Of a DNA stretch of 64,000 nt, positions 1 through 8,111 are shown in pieces. The notes under the pieces were generated by a model, which worked only from the letters and a program-made list of their open reading frames with translations, did no database searches and had not been told where the DNA came from. The position numbers were made by a program, and so were the translations under genes. Numbering within the stretch: position 1 is the first letter of the stretch; each line of letters starts with the position of its first letter. Source of the stretch: an uncultured Lachnospiraceae bacterium. GTDB lineage: Bacteria > Bacillota > Clostridia > Lachnospirales > Lachnospiraceae. Where the stretch lies: contig CAJTVN010000006.1 in the NCBI GenBank assembly GCA_910579685.1, positions 1 through 64,000 of the forward strand. The letters are read 5' to 3'.

Positions 1-80
1 ATAAGACCCTCGCCGGACAATTGTACGGGGAGTTCAAGGAGTTCTTCCCTGAGAATGCGGTGGAGTATTTTGTGTCCTAA
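1..80 (+). pseudogene. uvrB: 3' edge of a truncated second uvrB copy (partial, starts before window)
   Basis: The first 79 bases are identical to an internal part of the intact uvrB (bases 3049-3127). In the uvrB frame they read KTLAGQLYGEF through EYFVS and then meet a TAA at 78-80, exactly where the intact gene goes on into its YYDYYQPEAY beta-hairpin. This is therefore the broken end of another uvrB copy whose 5' part should lie to the left. The perfect identity implies a recent event. If position 1 is a contig end, a repeat of this length could also reflect assembler overlap, and the window cannot settle that. Confidence 0.7.
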
Positions 81-263
81 TTTGGGGACAGGGTAAAAAG
101 CGCATTATTTAGTATTGGTTGTACCGTATTTTGTGGACAAGATGGGGGATTATGGACGAAATAACACTAGGCGGACGGGTGGAGTTTGTGACCTGGATTC
201 GTGTAAAGGACAAGATAATATTATATGGAAATTTAAACAGAAAAATTCTAAGAGGATAAAGTG

Positions 264-1298
264 ATGAAAAAGAAAAAAGATATATCCATTTTGCGTTCCT
301 CGGCAGCAGAATATTTGACATTTATTACAGCTACTGGTGAAAGCGATGTAAATGCCATATATTTTGGTGAAAACGTCTGGCTTTCTCAGAAAACAATGGG
401 GTTGCTGTATAACGTAGAAACACATACGATCAATTATCATTTAAAAAAGATATTTGCAGATGGTGAATTGGATGAGGCATCAGTTATTCGAAAATTTCGA
501 ATAACTGCATCAGATGGCAAAGTCTATAATACAAATCACTACAATTTAAAAGCTATTATTGCCGTAGGAAATAAAGTTGATTCGGAACGGGCAGTGCAAT
601 TTCGCAAGTGGGCAAATGGGATTATAGAGGAATTTACCATCAAAGGATTTGCAATGGATGATGAACGGCTTAAAAATTTTGGGACAATTTTAACAAAGGA
701 TTATTTTGAAGAGCAATTACAGAGAATCCGTGAAATTCGGTTATCGGAACGGAAATTTTATCAAAAGGTTACGGATATATATGCCACAAGTATAGATTAT
801 GATCCGAAAGCACAGGCAACCAGGCGTTTTTTTGAAAGAGTCCAAAACCAACTTCACTGGGCGATTCATGGGGAAACTGCGGCAGAGGTAATTTACCATA
901 GAGCAGACAGTGAGAAGGAGCATATGGGGCTTCAAACATGGAAAGATTCGCCAAATGGGAAAATTCAGAGATTTGATGTGGTTGTAGCGAAAAACTATCT
1001 GACAGAAGATGAATTATCTGCAATGGCAAGGATTGTCAATGCCTATTTGGATCTTGCGGAATTGCGGGCAGAAGAGCAGATTCCAATGACGATGGAAGAC
1101 TGGGCAGAGCAGTTTGAAGGAATTTTACGGTTATCTAAAAAAGAAATTTTGACACATGCAGGAACTATTTCTGCAAAAATAGCAGAACAGCATGCAATGA
1201 GTGAATTTGAAAAATACCGTATAAGACAGGATCAATTGTATCAGAGCGATTTTGACCGTGTGCTACTGGAAATGGAGGAAGAAGGCAATGAAAAATGA
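264..1298 (+). CDS. RhuM-family protein
   Basis: This 344-residue protein belongs to the RhuM family, named after a Salmonella pathogenicity-island gene; the biochemical role of the family is not established. The central signature HYNLKAIIAVGNKVDS followed by RAVQFRKWA (about residues 92-116) is typical, and the N-terminal third looks like a winged-helix region. It has no signal peptide or membrane segment, so it is likely cytoplasmic. The ATG at 264 is preferred over the GTG at 261 because AGAGGA lies 7 bases upstream. Its codons are AT-rich compared with uvrB and uvrA. RhuM genes often travel on mobile islands beside defence or toxin genes, which fits its place between two uvrB copies. It overlaps the next gene by 11 bases, suggesting co-expression. 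Confidence 0.85.
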   Translation: MKKKKDISILRSSAAEYLTFITATGESDVNAIYFGENVWLSQKTMGLLYNVETHTINYHLKKIFADGELDEASVIRKFRITASDGKVYNTNHYNLKAIIAVGNKVDSERAVQFRKWANGIIEEFTIKGFAMDDERLKNFGTILTKDYFEEQLQRIREIRLSERKFYQKVTDIYATSIDYDPKAQATRRFFERVQNQLHWAIHGETAAEVIYHRADSEKEHMGLQTWKDSPNGKIQRFDVVVAKNYLTEDELSAMARIVNAYLDLAELRAEEQIPMTMEDWAEQFEGILRLSKKEILTHAGTISAKIAEQHAMSEFEKYRIRQDQLYQSDFDRVLLEMEEEGNEK

Positions 1299-2142
1299 AA
1301 AAGAAGAGATTGTATACCATTATTGTACTCTTGAAGGATTTCTAAGTATTATTCAGAATTCTTCAATATGGATGTCTGATATCAGTAAGTCAAATGATTG
1401 TTTAGAAAGTATTTATATTCGTAATAAGATCAAAAATAGGATCAGATGCGAATTAGAGGGTGATTCAGAAAATTTGCATGCTTGGCAAACAGGCGATCGG
1501 ATAAGTGGGGAACTAGATGATTCAATGCTAACGTATGTGGCATGTTTTTCTGAAAAAATGGATTGTCTTAGTCAATGGAGAGGTTATGCAGATGATGGGA
1601 AAGGAATTAGTATTGGATTTTGTAAAAGGATGTTGGAGTCATTGCCTAAAATAATGCATCATAATTTGAGTTTTTCTAAAGTTATTTATGATGAGAAGCA
1701 GCAAGAAAAATATGTAAATAAGGTTGTTGAAGAAATTTTCAGAAACATGGAATTTAAAGGAATTGGGCTGGCGGGGATAGAATGGAATTCGAATCATAAA
1801 GATGAATTTGCTAAATATAAAAATCCCAGTTTTGAAGAAGAAAGGGAATGGCGGTTAATACTTAACTCGTATCCTAAATGGAAAAAAATAAAGGTTGGTG
1901 ATATGAGTTTTACAGAGCCAACATTTAGAGTTTCTAATGGGCGGCTGATTTCGTATGTTGAATTATCCTTTGCAAACGCAAAAAGCAATTTTGTTAAAGA
2001 GATTTGGATTGGTCCTAAGTCAAAAGTAGAAATGCAGGATATTAAGCATGCCTTAAAGGGGGATGGTTATTATGATGAAGTGGATCATTATGATGAAAAA
2101 GGTTCCATATTGATTACAAGATCGTCAAGCTCTTATAGATGA
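1288..2142 (+). CDS. DUF2971 family protein
   Basis: This 284-residue cytoplasmic protein of unknown function fits the DUF2971 family. The hallmark is the central CFSEKMDCLSQWRGYADDG stretch followed by GISIGF, and the N-terminal YHYCTLEGFLSIIQ block is also typical. The start at 1288 is chosen because GGAGG sits 9 bases upstream and because it overlaps the end of the RhuM gene by 11 bases; an upstream extension to 1252 would lie inside the RhuM coding region. DUF2971 proteins are common cargo in genomic islands, and some are seen near defence genes, but no activity can be stated. The AT-rich composition matches the RhuM gene and differs from the uvr genes, which supports joint acquisition. 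Confidence 0.85.
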   Translation: MKNEKEEIVYHYCTLEGFLSIIQNSSIWMSDISKSNDCLESIYIRNKIKNRIRCELEGDSENLHAWQTGDRISGELDDSMLTYVACFSEKMDCLSQWRGYADDGKGISIGFCKRMLESLPKIMHHNLSFSKVIYDEKQQEKYVNKVVEEIFRNMEFKGIGLAGIEWNSNHKDEFAKYKNPSFEEEREWRLILNSYPKWKKIKVGDMSFTEPTFRVSNGRLISYVELSFANAKSNFVKEIWIGPKSKVEMQDIKHALKGDGYYDEVDHYDEKGSILITRSSSSYR

Positions 2143-2273
2143 TTTATATAAAATGGATTGTTTTGATACACCTGAAACATTGATATACAAAAGATATTGA
2201 TGAAGTAATCCCAAAGGAAGAAAGTGAAAGTGGTACAGACTTTTCACAAGATAATTATTATAGAACAAATTAG
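2138..2273 (+). pseudogene. Unrecognised C-terminal protein remnant
   Basis: Directly behind the DUF2971 gene, two adjacent frames join into a protein-like stretch (DDLYKMDCFDTPETLIYKRY, then DEVIPKEESESGTDFSQDN), broken by a TGA and a frame change near 2199. The hydrophilic, acidic composition looks like the tail of a lost gene of the inserted segment. I do not recognise the family, and chance reading of AT-rich DNA is possible. Confidence 0.3.
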
Positions 2274-2405
2274 TGAATTTCTTGCATGAAACTAAGATAC
2301 TGGCATAACTGAATCGCATAAAAAGATATACCCATCCGGGCATCCCGTAATACATGCCCCTGACGGGGCGGGCGTACTACCGTCCGATAAGGTATAAAAA
2401 AGCAC
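2143..2405. other. AT-rich spacer after the inserted genes
   Basis: Apart from the small remnant above, no gene is visible. A GC-rich hairpin (GCCCC-TGAC-GGGGC, 2356-2369) stands out in otherwise AT-rich DNA and may mark the right edge of the inserted material or a weak terminator. The stretch ends at the uvrB control region. Confidence 0.4.
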
Positions 2406-2419
2406 AGAACAAAAGTTCG
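2406..2419 (+). promoter_or_regulatory. LexA (Cheo-type SOS) box upstream of uvrB
   Basis: AGAACAAAAGTTCG contains the exact GAAC-N4-GTTC core bound by LexA/DinR in Gram-positive bacteria. It lies about 360 bases before uvrB and just upstream of a TATAAT at 2452-2457, with a poor -35 (TGTACT, 2429-2434) at 17-base spacing. LexA bound here would sit against the -35, giving DNA-damage control of uvrB and, by read-through, uvrA. Confidence 0.7.
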
Positions 2420-2428
2420 ATTTTGGTC

Positions 2429-2457
2429 TGTACTTTTTTTGACTTATATGTTATAAT
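2429..2457 (+). promoter_or_regulatory. Candidate uvrBA promoter
   Basis: The -10 TATAAT at 2452-2457 is perfect; the -35 TGTACT matches only half of the consensus. Its position next to the LexA box supports it. The implied leader is about 320 bases long and contains the inverted repeats at 2567-2660. Confidence 0.5.
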
Positions 2458-2566
2458 GAAAAACCAAATGACTGGATAATACTATCTGTACTGATTGGTA
2501 TTATTCAGTGTTGTTTCGTTTCAAAAATACGATTTTCCCAAAGGGATACTGCGTAATATGACCTGC

Positions 2567-2660
2567 ATTCGTGTAATTGCTATTTTAACGCTTATTCGCC
2601 AGCTTTGCAAGCCCATTTTACACGGATCGAAAATCAAATTACACGAATTTCGGGCGAATA
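2567..2660. repeat. Two interleaved inverted repeats in the uvrB leader
   Basis: A perfect 12-base inverted repeat (ATTCGTGTAATT at 2567-2578 with AATTACACGAAT at 2637-2648) is interleaved with an 8-base one (TATTCGCC at 2593-2600 with GGCGAATA at 2653-2660). The order arm A, arm B, A-prime, B-prime cannot form as two nested hairpins; in RNA it would be a pseudoknot or two exclusive folds. No known riboswitch is recognised. Confidence 0.6.
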
Positions 2661-2780
2661 GGCAAACTTTTTGCGCGGTAACAATGAGGAAAATGCCCTG
2701 CGTGCAGGAGCATTTGACGAATGTCGCGATAACGAGAAAACTTGTTTTCGAGTGTTCGGTCACAAATTGGAGGTTTTCAT

Positions 2781-4853
2781 ATGCCAGATAACAGAGGAAA
2801 TTCGCAATCCGCTGACAATCGTCAGCTACTTGCTCATAAAAGTCGCCCCAAGGACGGGCATGCTTTTAAATTACAAGCCCCCTACAAGCCCACCGGCGAC
2901 CAGCCCGCAGCCATAGAAGCCCTGGTCAAAGGCTTTCAGGAAGGCAACCAATTCCAGACTTTACTGGGGGTAACAGGTTCCGGCAAGACCTTCACCATGG
3001 CCAACGTGATCGCCGCCTTGAACAAGCCTACTTTGGTCATAGCGCACAATAAGACCCTCGCCGGACAATTGTACGGGGAGTTCAAGGAGTTCTTCCCTGA
3101 GAATGCGGTGGAGTATTTTGTGTCCTACTATGATTATTACCAGCCCGAGGCCTATGTCCCGTCCTCGGACACTTATATAGCCAAGGATTCGTCGGTCAAT
3201 GATGAGATTGACAAGCTGCGCCTTTCCGCAACAGCGTCGCTCTCGGAGCGGCGGGATGTGGTGGTGGTTGCCAGCGTGTCCTGTATCTACGGACTGGGAA
3301 GCCCCGAGGAATTTCAGGGAATGAGCGTTTCCCTGCGTCCGGGGATGACAAAGGATCGGGATCAGGTAATCCGGGAGCTGATCGATATCCAGTATGACCG
3401 CAACGACATGGACCTGCAGAGGGGATGCTTCCGGGTTCGGGGCGACGTGGTGGAGATCTATCCGGCACAGGGCGGCGATTATCTGATCCGGGTGGAATTT
3501 TTCGGGGATGAGATTGACCGGATTGCGCACACGGAGCCGCTTTCCGGACAGGTGCATGCGCTGCTGGAGCACGTCATGATCTACCCGGCGTCCCACTATG
3601 TGGTTCAGCAGGAAAAGATCAACGAGGCCTGCAAAAACATCGAGGCGGAGCTGGAAGAGAGAATCCGCTATTTTAAGAGTGAAGATAAATTGCTGGAAGC
3701 CCAGAGGATTTCCGAGCGGACCAATTTTGATATCGAGATGCTTCGGGAGACCGGCTTCTGTTCGGGAATCGAGAATTATTCCAGACACTTATCGGGGCTG
3801 CCGGAAGGGGCCATGCCCTATACGCTGATGGACTTTTTTGGAGACGATTTCCTGATCATCGTGGACGAGTCCCATATGACGATTCCCCAGATTGGCGCCA
3901 TGTACACGGGAGACCGATCCCGCAAGACCACGCTGGTGGATTACGGCTTCCGTCTGCCCTCCGCATTGGATAACCGGCCTCTGCGCTTTGAAGAGTTTGA
4001 AAGCCATATCGACCAGATGATGTTCGTGTCGGCAACGCCTTCCTCCTATGAGGCGGAGCACGAGCTGCTGCGCACGGAACAGATCATACGTCCCACCGGG
4101 CTGCTGGATCCCGAGATTTCCGTTCGTCCTGTGGAAGGACAGATTGATGATTTGATTTCAGAGGTAAACAGGGAGACGGCAAAGCATAACAAGGTACTTG
4201 TGACCACTCTGACCAAGAGAATGGCGGAGGATCTTACCGATTATATGAAGGATGCCGGGGTGAGGGTCAAGTACCTCCACTCCGATATTGATACGCTGGA
4301 GCGTGCGGAGATTATACGGGATATGCGCCTTGACGTGTTTGACGTGCTGGTGGGTATCAACCTTCTTCGAGAGGGACTGGATATACCGGAGATTTCCCTG
4401 GTGGCGATTCTGGATGCGGACAAGGAGGGCTTTCTGCGTTCCGAAACTTCCCTGATACAGACAGTTGGCCGTGCGGCTCGAAACTCGGAGGGGCGTGTCA
4501 TTATGTATGCCGATAACATGACGGACTCCATGCGGGCGGCGATTCAGGAGACAGAGCGAAGGCGCGGCATTCAGCAGAAATACAATGAAGAGAACGGGAT
4601 CACGCCCCAGACAATTCGAAAGGCCGTGAGGGATCTGATCAGCATTTCCAAGGTTATCGCAAAGGAAGAACTGAAATTCGAGAAGGATCCGGAATCCATG
4701 GATCGGAAAGAACTTGAGAAGCTCATCGCCAAGATACAGAAGCAGATGAAGCAGGCGGCGGCGGATCTCAACTTCGAGATGGCAGCGGAGCTGCGGGATA
4801 AGATGGTGGAACTCAAAAAAAAGCTGAAAGAGCTTGAGGATGACAAGAGATGA
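2781..4853 (+). CDS. uvrB: Excinuclease ABC subunit B
   Basis: UvrB is the lesion-verifying, helicase-like subunit of UvrABC nucleotide excision repair. It is delivered by UvrA, inserts a hairpin between the strands at damage and recruits UvrC. The 690-residue product shows Walker A GVTGSGKT (about 63-70), the YYDYYQPEAYVP hairpin (about 116-127), a DESH box (about 363), the C-terminal helicase motifs LREGLDIPE and QTVGRAARN, and a terminal UVR coiled coil. The ATG at 2781 has GGAGG 7 bases upstream; a TTG at 2742 is less likely. About 25 extra residues precede the usual FKLQAPYKPTGDQ start of the family. It is the intact partner of the truncated copy at the left edge. uvrA follows after 46 bases, and the LexA box suggests SOS induction. 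Confidence 0.97.
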   Translation: MPDNRGNSQSADNRQLLAHKSRPKDGHAFKLQAPYKPTGDQPAAIEALVKGFQEGNQFQTLLGVTGSGKTFTMANVIAALNKPTLVIAHNKTLAGQLYGEFKEFFPENAVEYFVSYYDYYQPEAYVPSSDTYIAKDSSVNDEIDKLRLSATASLSERRDVVVVASVSCIYGLGSPEEFQGMSVSLRPGMTKDRDQVIRELIDIQYDRNDMDLQRGCFRVRGDVVEIYPAQGGDYLIRVEFFGDEIDRIAHTEPLSGQVHALLEHVMIYPASHYVVQQEKINEACKNIEAELEERIRYFKSEDKLLEAQRISERTNFDIEMLRETGFCSGIENYSRHLSGLPEGAMPYTLMDFFGDDFLIIVDESHMTIPQIGAMYTGDRSRKTTLVDYGFRLPSALDNRPLRFEEFESHIDQMMFVSATPSSYEAEHELLRTEQIIRPTGLLDPEISVRPVEGQIDDLISEVNRETAKHNKVLVTTLTKRMAEDLTDYMKDAGVRVKYLHSDIDTLERAEIIRDMRLDVFDVLVGINLLREGLDIPEISLVAILDADKEGFLRSETSLIQTVGRAARNSEGRVIMYADNMTDSMRAAIQETERRRGIQQKYNEENGITPQTIRKAVRDLISISKVIAKEELKFEKDPESMDRKELEKLIAKIQKQMKQAAADLNFEMAAELRDKMVELKKKLKELEDDKR

Positions 4854-4899
4854 GGCGGGATCTGCAGGGCGGTTCCCGCAGCGGCCAGGAGGTATAAAT

Positions 4900-7791
4900 A
4901 TGAGCTTAGCAGACAAACATATCGAGAAACCAAGGATGCGTCCGAGAGAATATATCAGAATCCGGGGAGCCAACGAGCATAATTTGAAAGGGCTGAATGT
5001 GGACATTCCGCGAAATGAGCTTGTGGTGCTCACGGGTCTTTCCGGTTCAGGGAAATCGTCCCTGGCTTTTGACACAATTTATGCGGAAGGGCAGCGAAGA
5101 TATATGGAATCGCTTTCCTCCTATGCGAGGCAGTTTTTGGGGCAGATGGAAAAGCCGGATGTGGAGAAAATCGAAGGCCTTTCCCCGGCAATCTCCATCG
5201 ACCAGAAGTCCACGAACCGCAATCCCCGTTCCACGGTGGGAACGGTTACGGAGATCTACGATTATTTCCGTCTCCTGTATGCGAGGATCGGAATTCCCCA
5301 CTGTACAAACTGCGGACGGGAGATCAAAAAGCAGAGCGTGGATCAGATGGTTGACCAGATTATGGAGCTGCCGCAGGGAAGCAGGATCCAGCTTATGGCG
5401 CCCGTGGTCAGAGGGAGAAAGGGCGAGCACGTCAAGGTCTTTGACAGGGCCAAGAGAAGCGGCTATGTGCGGGTGCGGGTGGATGGAAACCTGTACGAGC
5501 TTTCCGAGGAGATCAAACTGGATAAAAATATCAAACACAGTATTGAGATCATTGTGGACAGGCTTGTGGTCAAACCGGGGATAGAGAGAAGGCTCACTGA
5601 TTCCATTGAGAATGTGCTGAGCCTGGCGGACGGTCTTCTGATGGTGGAGGTGTTGGACAAGGAGATTATTAATTTCAGCCAGAGCTTTTCCTGCCCGGAC
5701 TGCGGGGTCAGTATCAGCGAGATTGAGCCCAGAAGCTTTTCCTTTAACAATCCCTTTGGCGCCTGTCCGGTCTGCTTTGGGCTTGGATATAAGATGAAGT
5801 TTGATCCGGAGCTTTTGATTCCGGACAGGAGCCTCAGCCTGAGCAAGGGAGCCATTCAGGTCATGGGCTGGCAGTCCAGCACGGACGAAGGGAGCTTTAC
5901 CAATGCGATTCTCCAGGCGCTCTCCAGAGAATACGGGTTCAGCCTTGATACGCCCTTCAACGAGCTGCCGGCAGATATCCAGGATAAGCTGATATACGGA
6001 GGTTTTGGAGAGGTTAAGGTTTACTATAAGGGACAAAGGGGCGAGGGCGTGTATCCCGTTACCTTTGACGGTCTGATCAGGAATGTGGAACGCAGATACC
6101 GGGAAACCTCCTCGGATTTCATGAAACAGGAATACGAAACCTTTATGAGGATAACGCCCTGCGAGGAATGTAAGGGGATGCGTCTTAAGAAGGAATCCCT
6201 TGCGGTAACGGTCAGTGATAAGAATATTTATGAGATTACATCCATGTCCATCAGCACGCTTGCGGAGTTCCTCGCACAGATGGAGCTGACCAGGCAGCAG
6301 CTTGTGATCGGGCAGCAGGTGCTCAAGGAAATCAGGGCGAGAGTGGGATTTCTGGTTGACGTGGGCCTGGAATATTTGTCCCTTTCCCGGGCTACGGCCA
6401 CGCTGTCCGGCGGGGAAGCGCAGAGGATCCGCCTGGCCACTCAGATAGGCTCCGGCCTTGTCGGCGTGTGCTATATTCTGGATGAGCCCAGCATCGGACT
6501 TCACCAGAGGGATAACGATAAGCTGCTCAACACGTTAAAGAATCTGAGGGATCTGGGAAACAGCCTGATCGTGGTGGAGCATGACGAGGACACGATGCTG
6601 GAGGCGGACTGCGTGGTGGATATCGGTCCGGGTGCCGGCTCCCACGGAGGAGAAGTGGTGGCCGTGGGCACTGCGGAGGAGATTATGCAGGTGGAGGAAT
6701 CCATCACGGGGCAGTATCTGAGCGGCAAAATGCAGATTCCGGTACCGGAAAGGCGCAGAAAGCCCGCAGGATGGCTGAAAGTAACCGGCGCACAGGAAAA
6801 CAACCTGAAAAATATAGCAGTGGAAATCCCTCTGGGGATTGTGACCTGTGTTACCGGAGTTTCCGGTTCCGGAAAGAGCTCTCTTGTAAATGAGATTCTC
6901 TACAAACGTCTTGCGAGGGATTTGAACCGTGCGAGAACGATTCCGGGAAAGCATAAGGTCATAAAGGGAATTGAACAGCTGGATAAGGTGATTGATATCG
7001 ACCAGTCCCCCATAGGAAGGACGCCCCGCTCAAACCCGGCGACCTACACGGGAGTGTTTGACCAGATCCGCGACCTGTTTGCAAGCACTCAGGACGCCAA
7101 GGCAAAAGGCTATAAGAAGGGACGATTCAGCTTTAACGTAAAGGGCGGACGCTGCGAGGCCTGCTGCGGTGATGGAATTATCAAAATTGAGATGCATTTC
7201 CTTCCGGATGTCTATGTGCCCTGCGAGGTCTGCGGCGGCAGACGCTACAACAGGGAGACGCTGGACGTCAAATACAAGGACAAGAATATTTATGACGTCC
7301 TGGAGATGACAGTGGAGGAGGCGGTTCCTTTCTTTGAGAATCTTCCTTCTATTAAAAGGAAGATAGAGACGCTAAACGACGTGGGATTGTCTTACGTGAA
7401 GCTGGGACAGCCCTCCACCACGCTGTCAGGGGGAGAGGCGCAGAGGATCAAGCTTGCAGCGGAACTGAGCAGGAGAGGGACGGGAAAGACGATTTACATT
7501 CTGGACGAGCCCACCACGGGACTTCACTTCGCAGACGTGCACAAGCTGGTGGAGATTCTTCACAGACTTGCGGATAATGGTAATACGGTGCTGATAATCG
7601 AACACAATCTGGATGTGATCAAGACGGCGGACTATATCATTGACATGGGACCCGAGGGCGGAGATAAGGGCGGCCAGGTGATCGCAAAAGGCACTCCCGA
7701 GGAGGTTGCGGAGAATCCTTCCTCCTATACGGGGCAGTATATTAAAAAAATGCTCAAAAGGTATAAAGATAATCTGAAAAATGACCGATAA
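4900..7791 (+). CDS. uvrA: Excinuclease ABC subunit A
   Basis: UvrA is the dimeric ABC-type ATPase that scans DNA for bulky lesions and loads UvrB. The 963-residue product has the two tandem ATP-binding modules of the family: Walker A GLSGSGKSS (about 46) and GVSGSGKSS (about 653), signature motifs LSGGEAQRIRLA (about 502) and LSGGEAQRIKLA (about 842), and Walker B segments LDEPSIGLHQRD and LDEPTTGLHFAD. Zinc-binding CxxC pairs are visible (CTNCG, CPDCG with CPVCFG, and CEACC with CEVCGG). The ATG at 4900 is preceded by AGGAGG at 7-base spacing; a longer reading from 4834 would run into the end of uvrB. The length is near the usual 940-960. It forms an operon with uvrB and ends at a hairpin-terminator candidate. 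Confidence 0.97.
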   Translation: MSLADKHIEKPRMRPREYIRIRGANEHNLKGLNVDIPRNELVVLTGLSGSGKSSLAFDTIYAEGQRRYMESLSSYARQFLGQMEKPDVEKIEGLSPAISIDQKSTNRNPRSTVGTVTEIYDYFRLLYARIGIPHCTNCGREIKKQSVDQMVDQIMELPQGSRIQLMAPVVRGRKGEHVKVFDRAKRSGYVRVRVDGNLYELSEEIKLDKNIKHSIEIIVDRLVVKPGIERRLTDSIENVLSLADGLLMVEVLDKEIINFSQSFSCPDCGVSISEIEPRSFSFNNPFGACPVCFGLGYKMKFDPELLIPDRSLSLSKGAIQVMGWQSSTDEGSFTNAILQALSREYGFSLDTPFNELPADIQDKLIYGGFGEVKVYYKGQRGEGVYPVTFDGLIRNVERRYRETSSDFMKQEYETFMRITPCEECKGMRLKKESLAVTVSDKNIYEITSMSISTLAEFLAQMELTRQQLVIGQQVLKEIRARVGFLVDVGLEYLSLSRATATLSGGEAQRIRLATQIGSGLVGVCYILDEPSIGLHQRDNDKLLNTLKNLRDLGNSLIVVEHDEDTMLEADCVVDIGPGAGSHGGEVVAVGTAEEIMQVEESITGQYLSGKMQIPVPERRRKPAGWLKVTGAQENNLKNIAVEIPLGIVTCVTGVSGSGKSSLVNEILYKRLARDLNRARTIPGKHKVIKGIEQLDKVIDIDQSPIGRTPRSNPATYTGVFDQIRDLFASTQDAKAKGYKKGRFSFNVKGGRCEACCGDGIIKIEMHFLPDVYVPCEVCGGRRYNRETLDVKYKDKNIYDVLEMTVEEAVPFFENLPSIKRKIETLNDVGLSYVKLGQPSTTLSGGEAQRIKLAAELSRRGTGKTIYILDEPTTGLHFADVHKLVEILHRLADNGNTVLIIEHNLDVIKTADYIIDMGPEGGDKGGQVIAKGTPEEVAENPSSYTGQYIKKMLKRYKDNLKNDR

Positions 7792-7802
7792 GTAAATCGC
7801 AT

Positions 7803-7856
7803 GGACGCATCAGAGAAAACGGAAGGATTCGTTTTTAATGTGCGTCCTTGCTTTTT
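7803..7856 (+). terminator. Candidate terminator after uvrA
   Basis: The outer stem GGACGCA (7803-7809) pairs with TGCGTCC (7841-7847), an inner stem AAAACG pairs with CGTTTT, and a short T run follows (CTTTTT). It is the only strong fold between the uvrA stop and the mreB promoter. Confidence 0.6.
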
Positions 7857-7901
7857 GGCAACCCCTTTTAAAATTGCTTATAAATTTTTTGTGAAATCTC
7901 T

Positions 7902-7929
7902 TTGAAAATACTTTTTTATGGGTTATAAT
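7902..7929 (+). promoter_or_regulatory. Candidate promoter for the mreB-flagellar block
   Basis: TTGAAA (7902-7907) and TATAAT (7924-7929) are separated by 16 bases, a good sigma-A match. It lies about 180 bases before mreB. The leader contains a strong GC hairpin (8032-8051). Nothing else is seen in this 320-base gap. Confidence 0.6.
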
Positions 7930-8031
7930 AATTCATGTATGCCATTGGCATCTGAAAAATGACAGTTATTTTATATGGAAAATTGCTGTAATTGTGGTGG
8001 AAATCAGGGAGAATGCGAAGTGTTCTCTGTG

Positions 8032-8051
8032 GTGCCGCCGCTGGGCGGCAC
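8032..8051 (+). other. GC hairpin in the mreB leader
   Basis: GTGCCGCC pairs perfectly with GGCGGCAC across a four-base loop, followed by TATTTT. It could act as a weak attenuator or an mRNA-stabilising stem; the T tract is too short to call it a terminator. Confidence 0.45.
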
Positions 8052-8111
8052 TATTTTAACTCATAATAGAAGACGACGCAAACAGAAAAGTATGGAAAGG
8101 GGTATCGCACG

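Noticed and set aside
2495..2780. Forward short frames in the uvrB leader as small proteins
   Set aside because: They overlap the inverted repeats and the uvrB ribosome site, have no ribosome sites of their own, and end inside uvrB.
5047..6504. Reverse open frame of about 485 codons opposite uvrA
   Set aside because: Covers half of uvrA in antisense; long antisense frames are common in GC-rich codon contexts.
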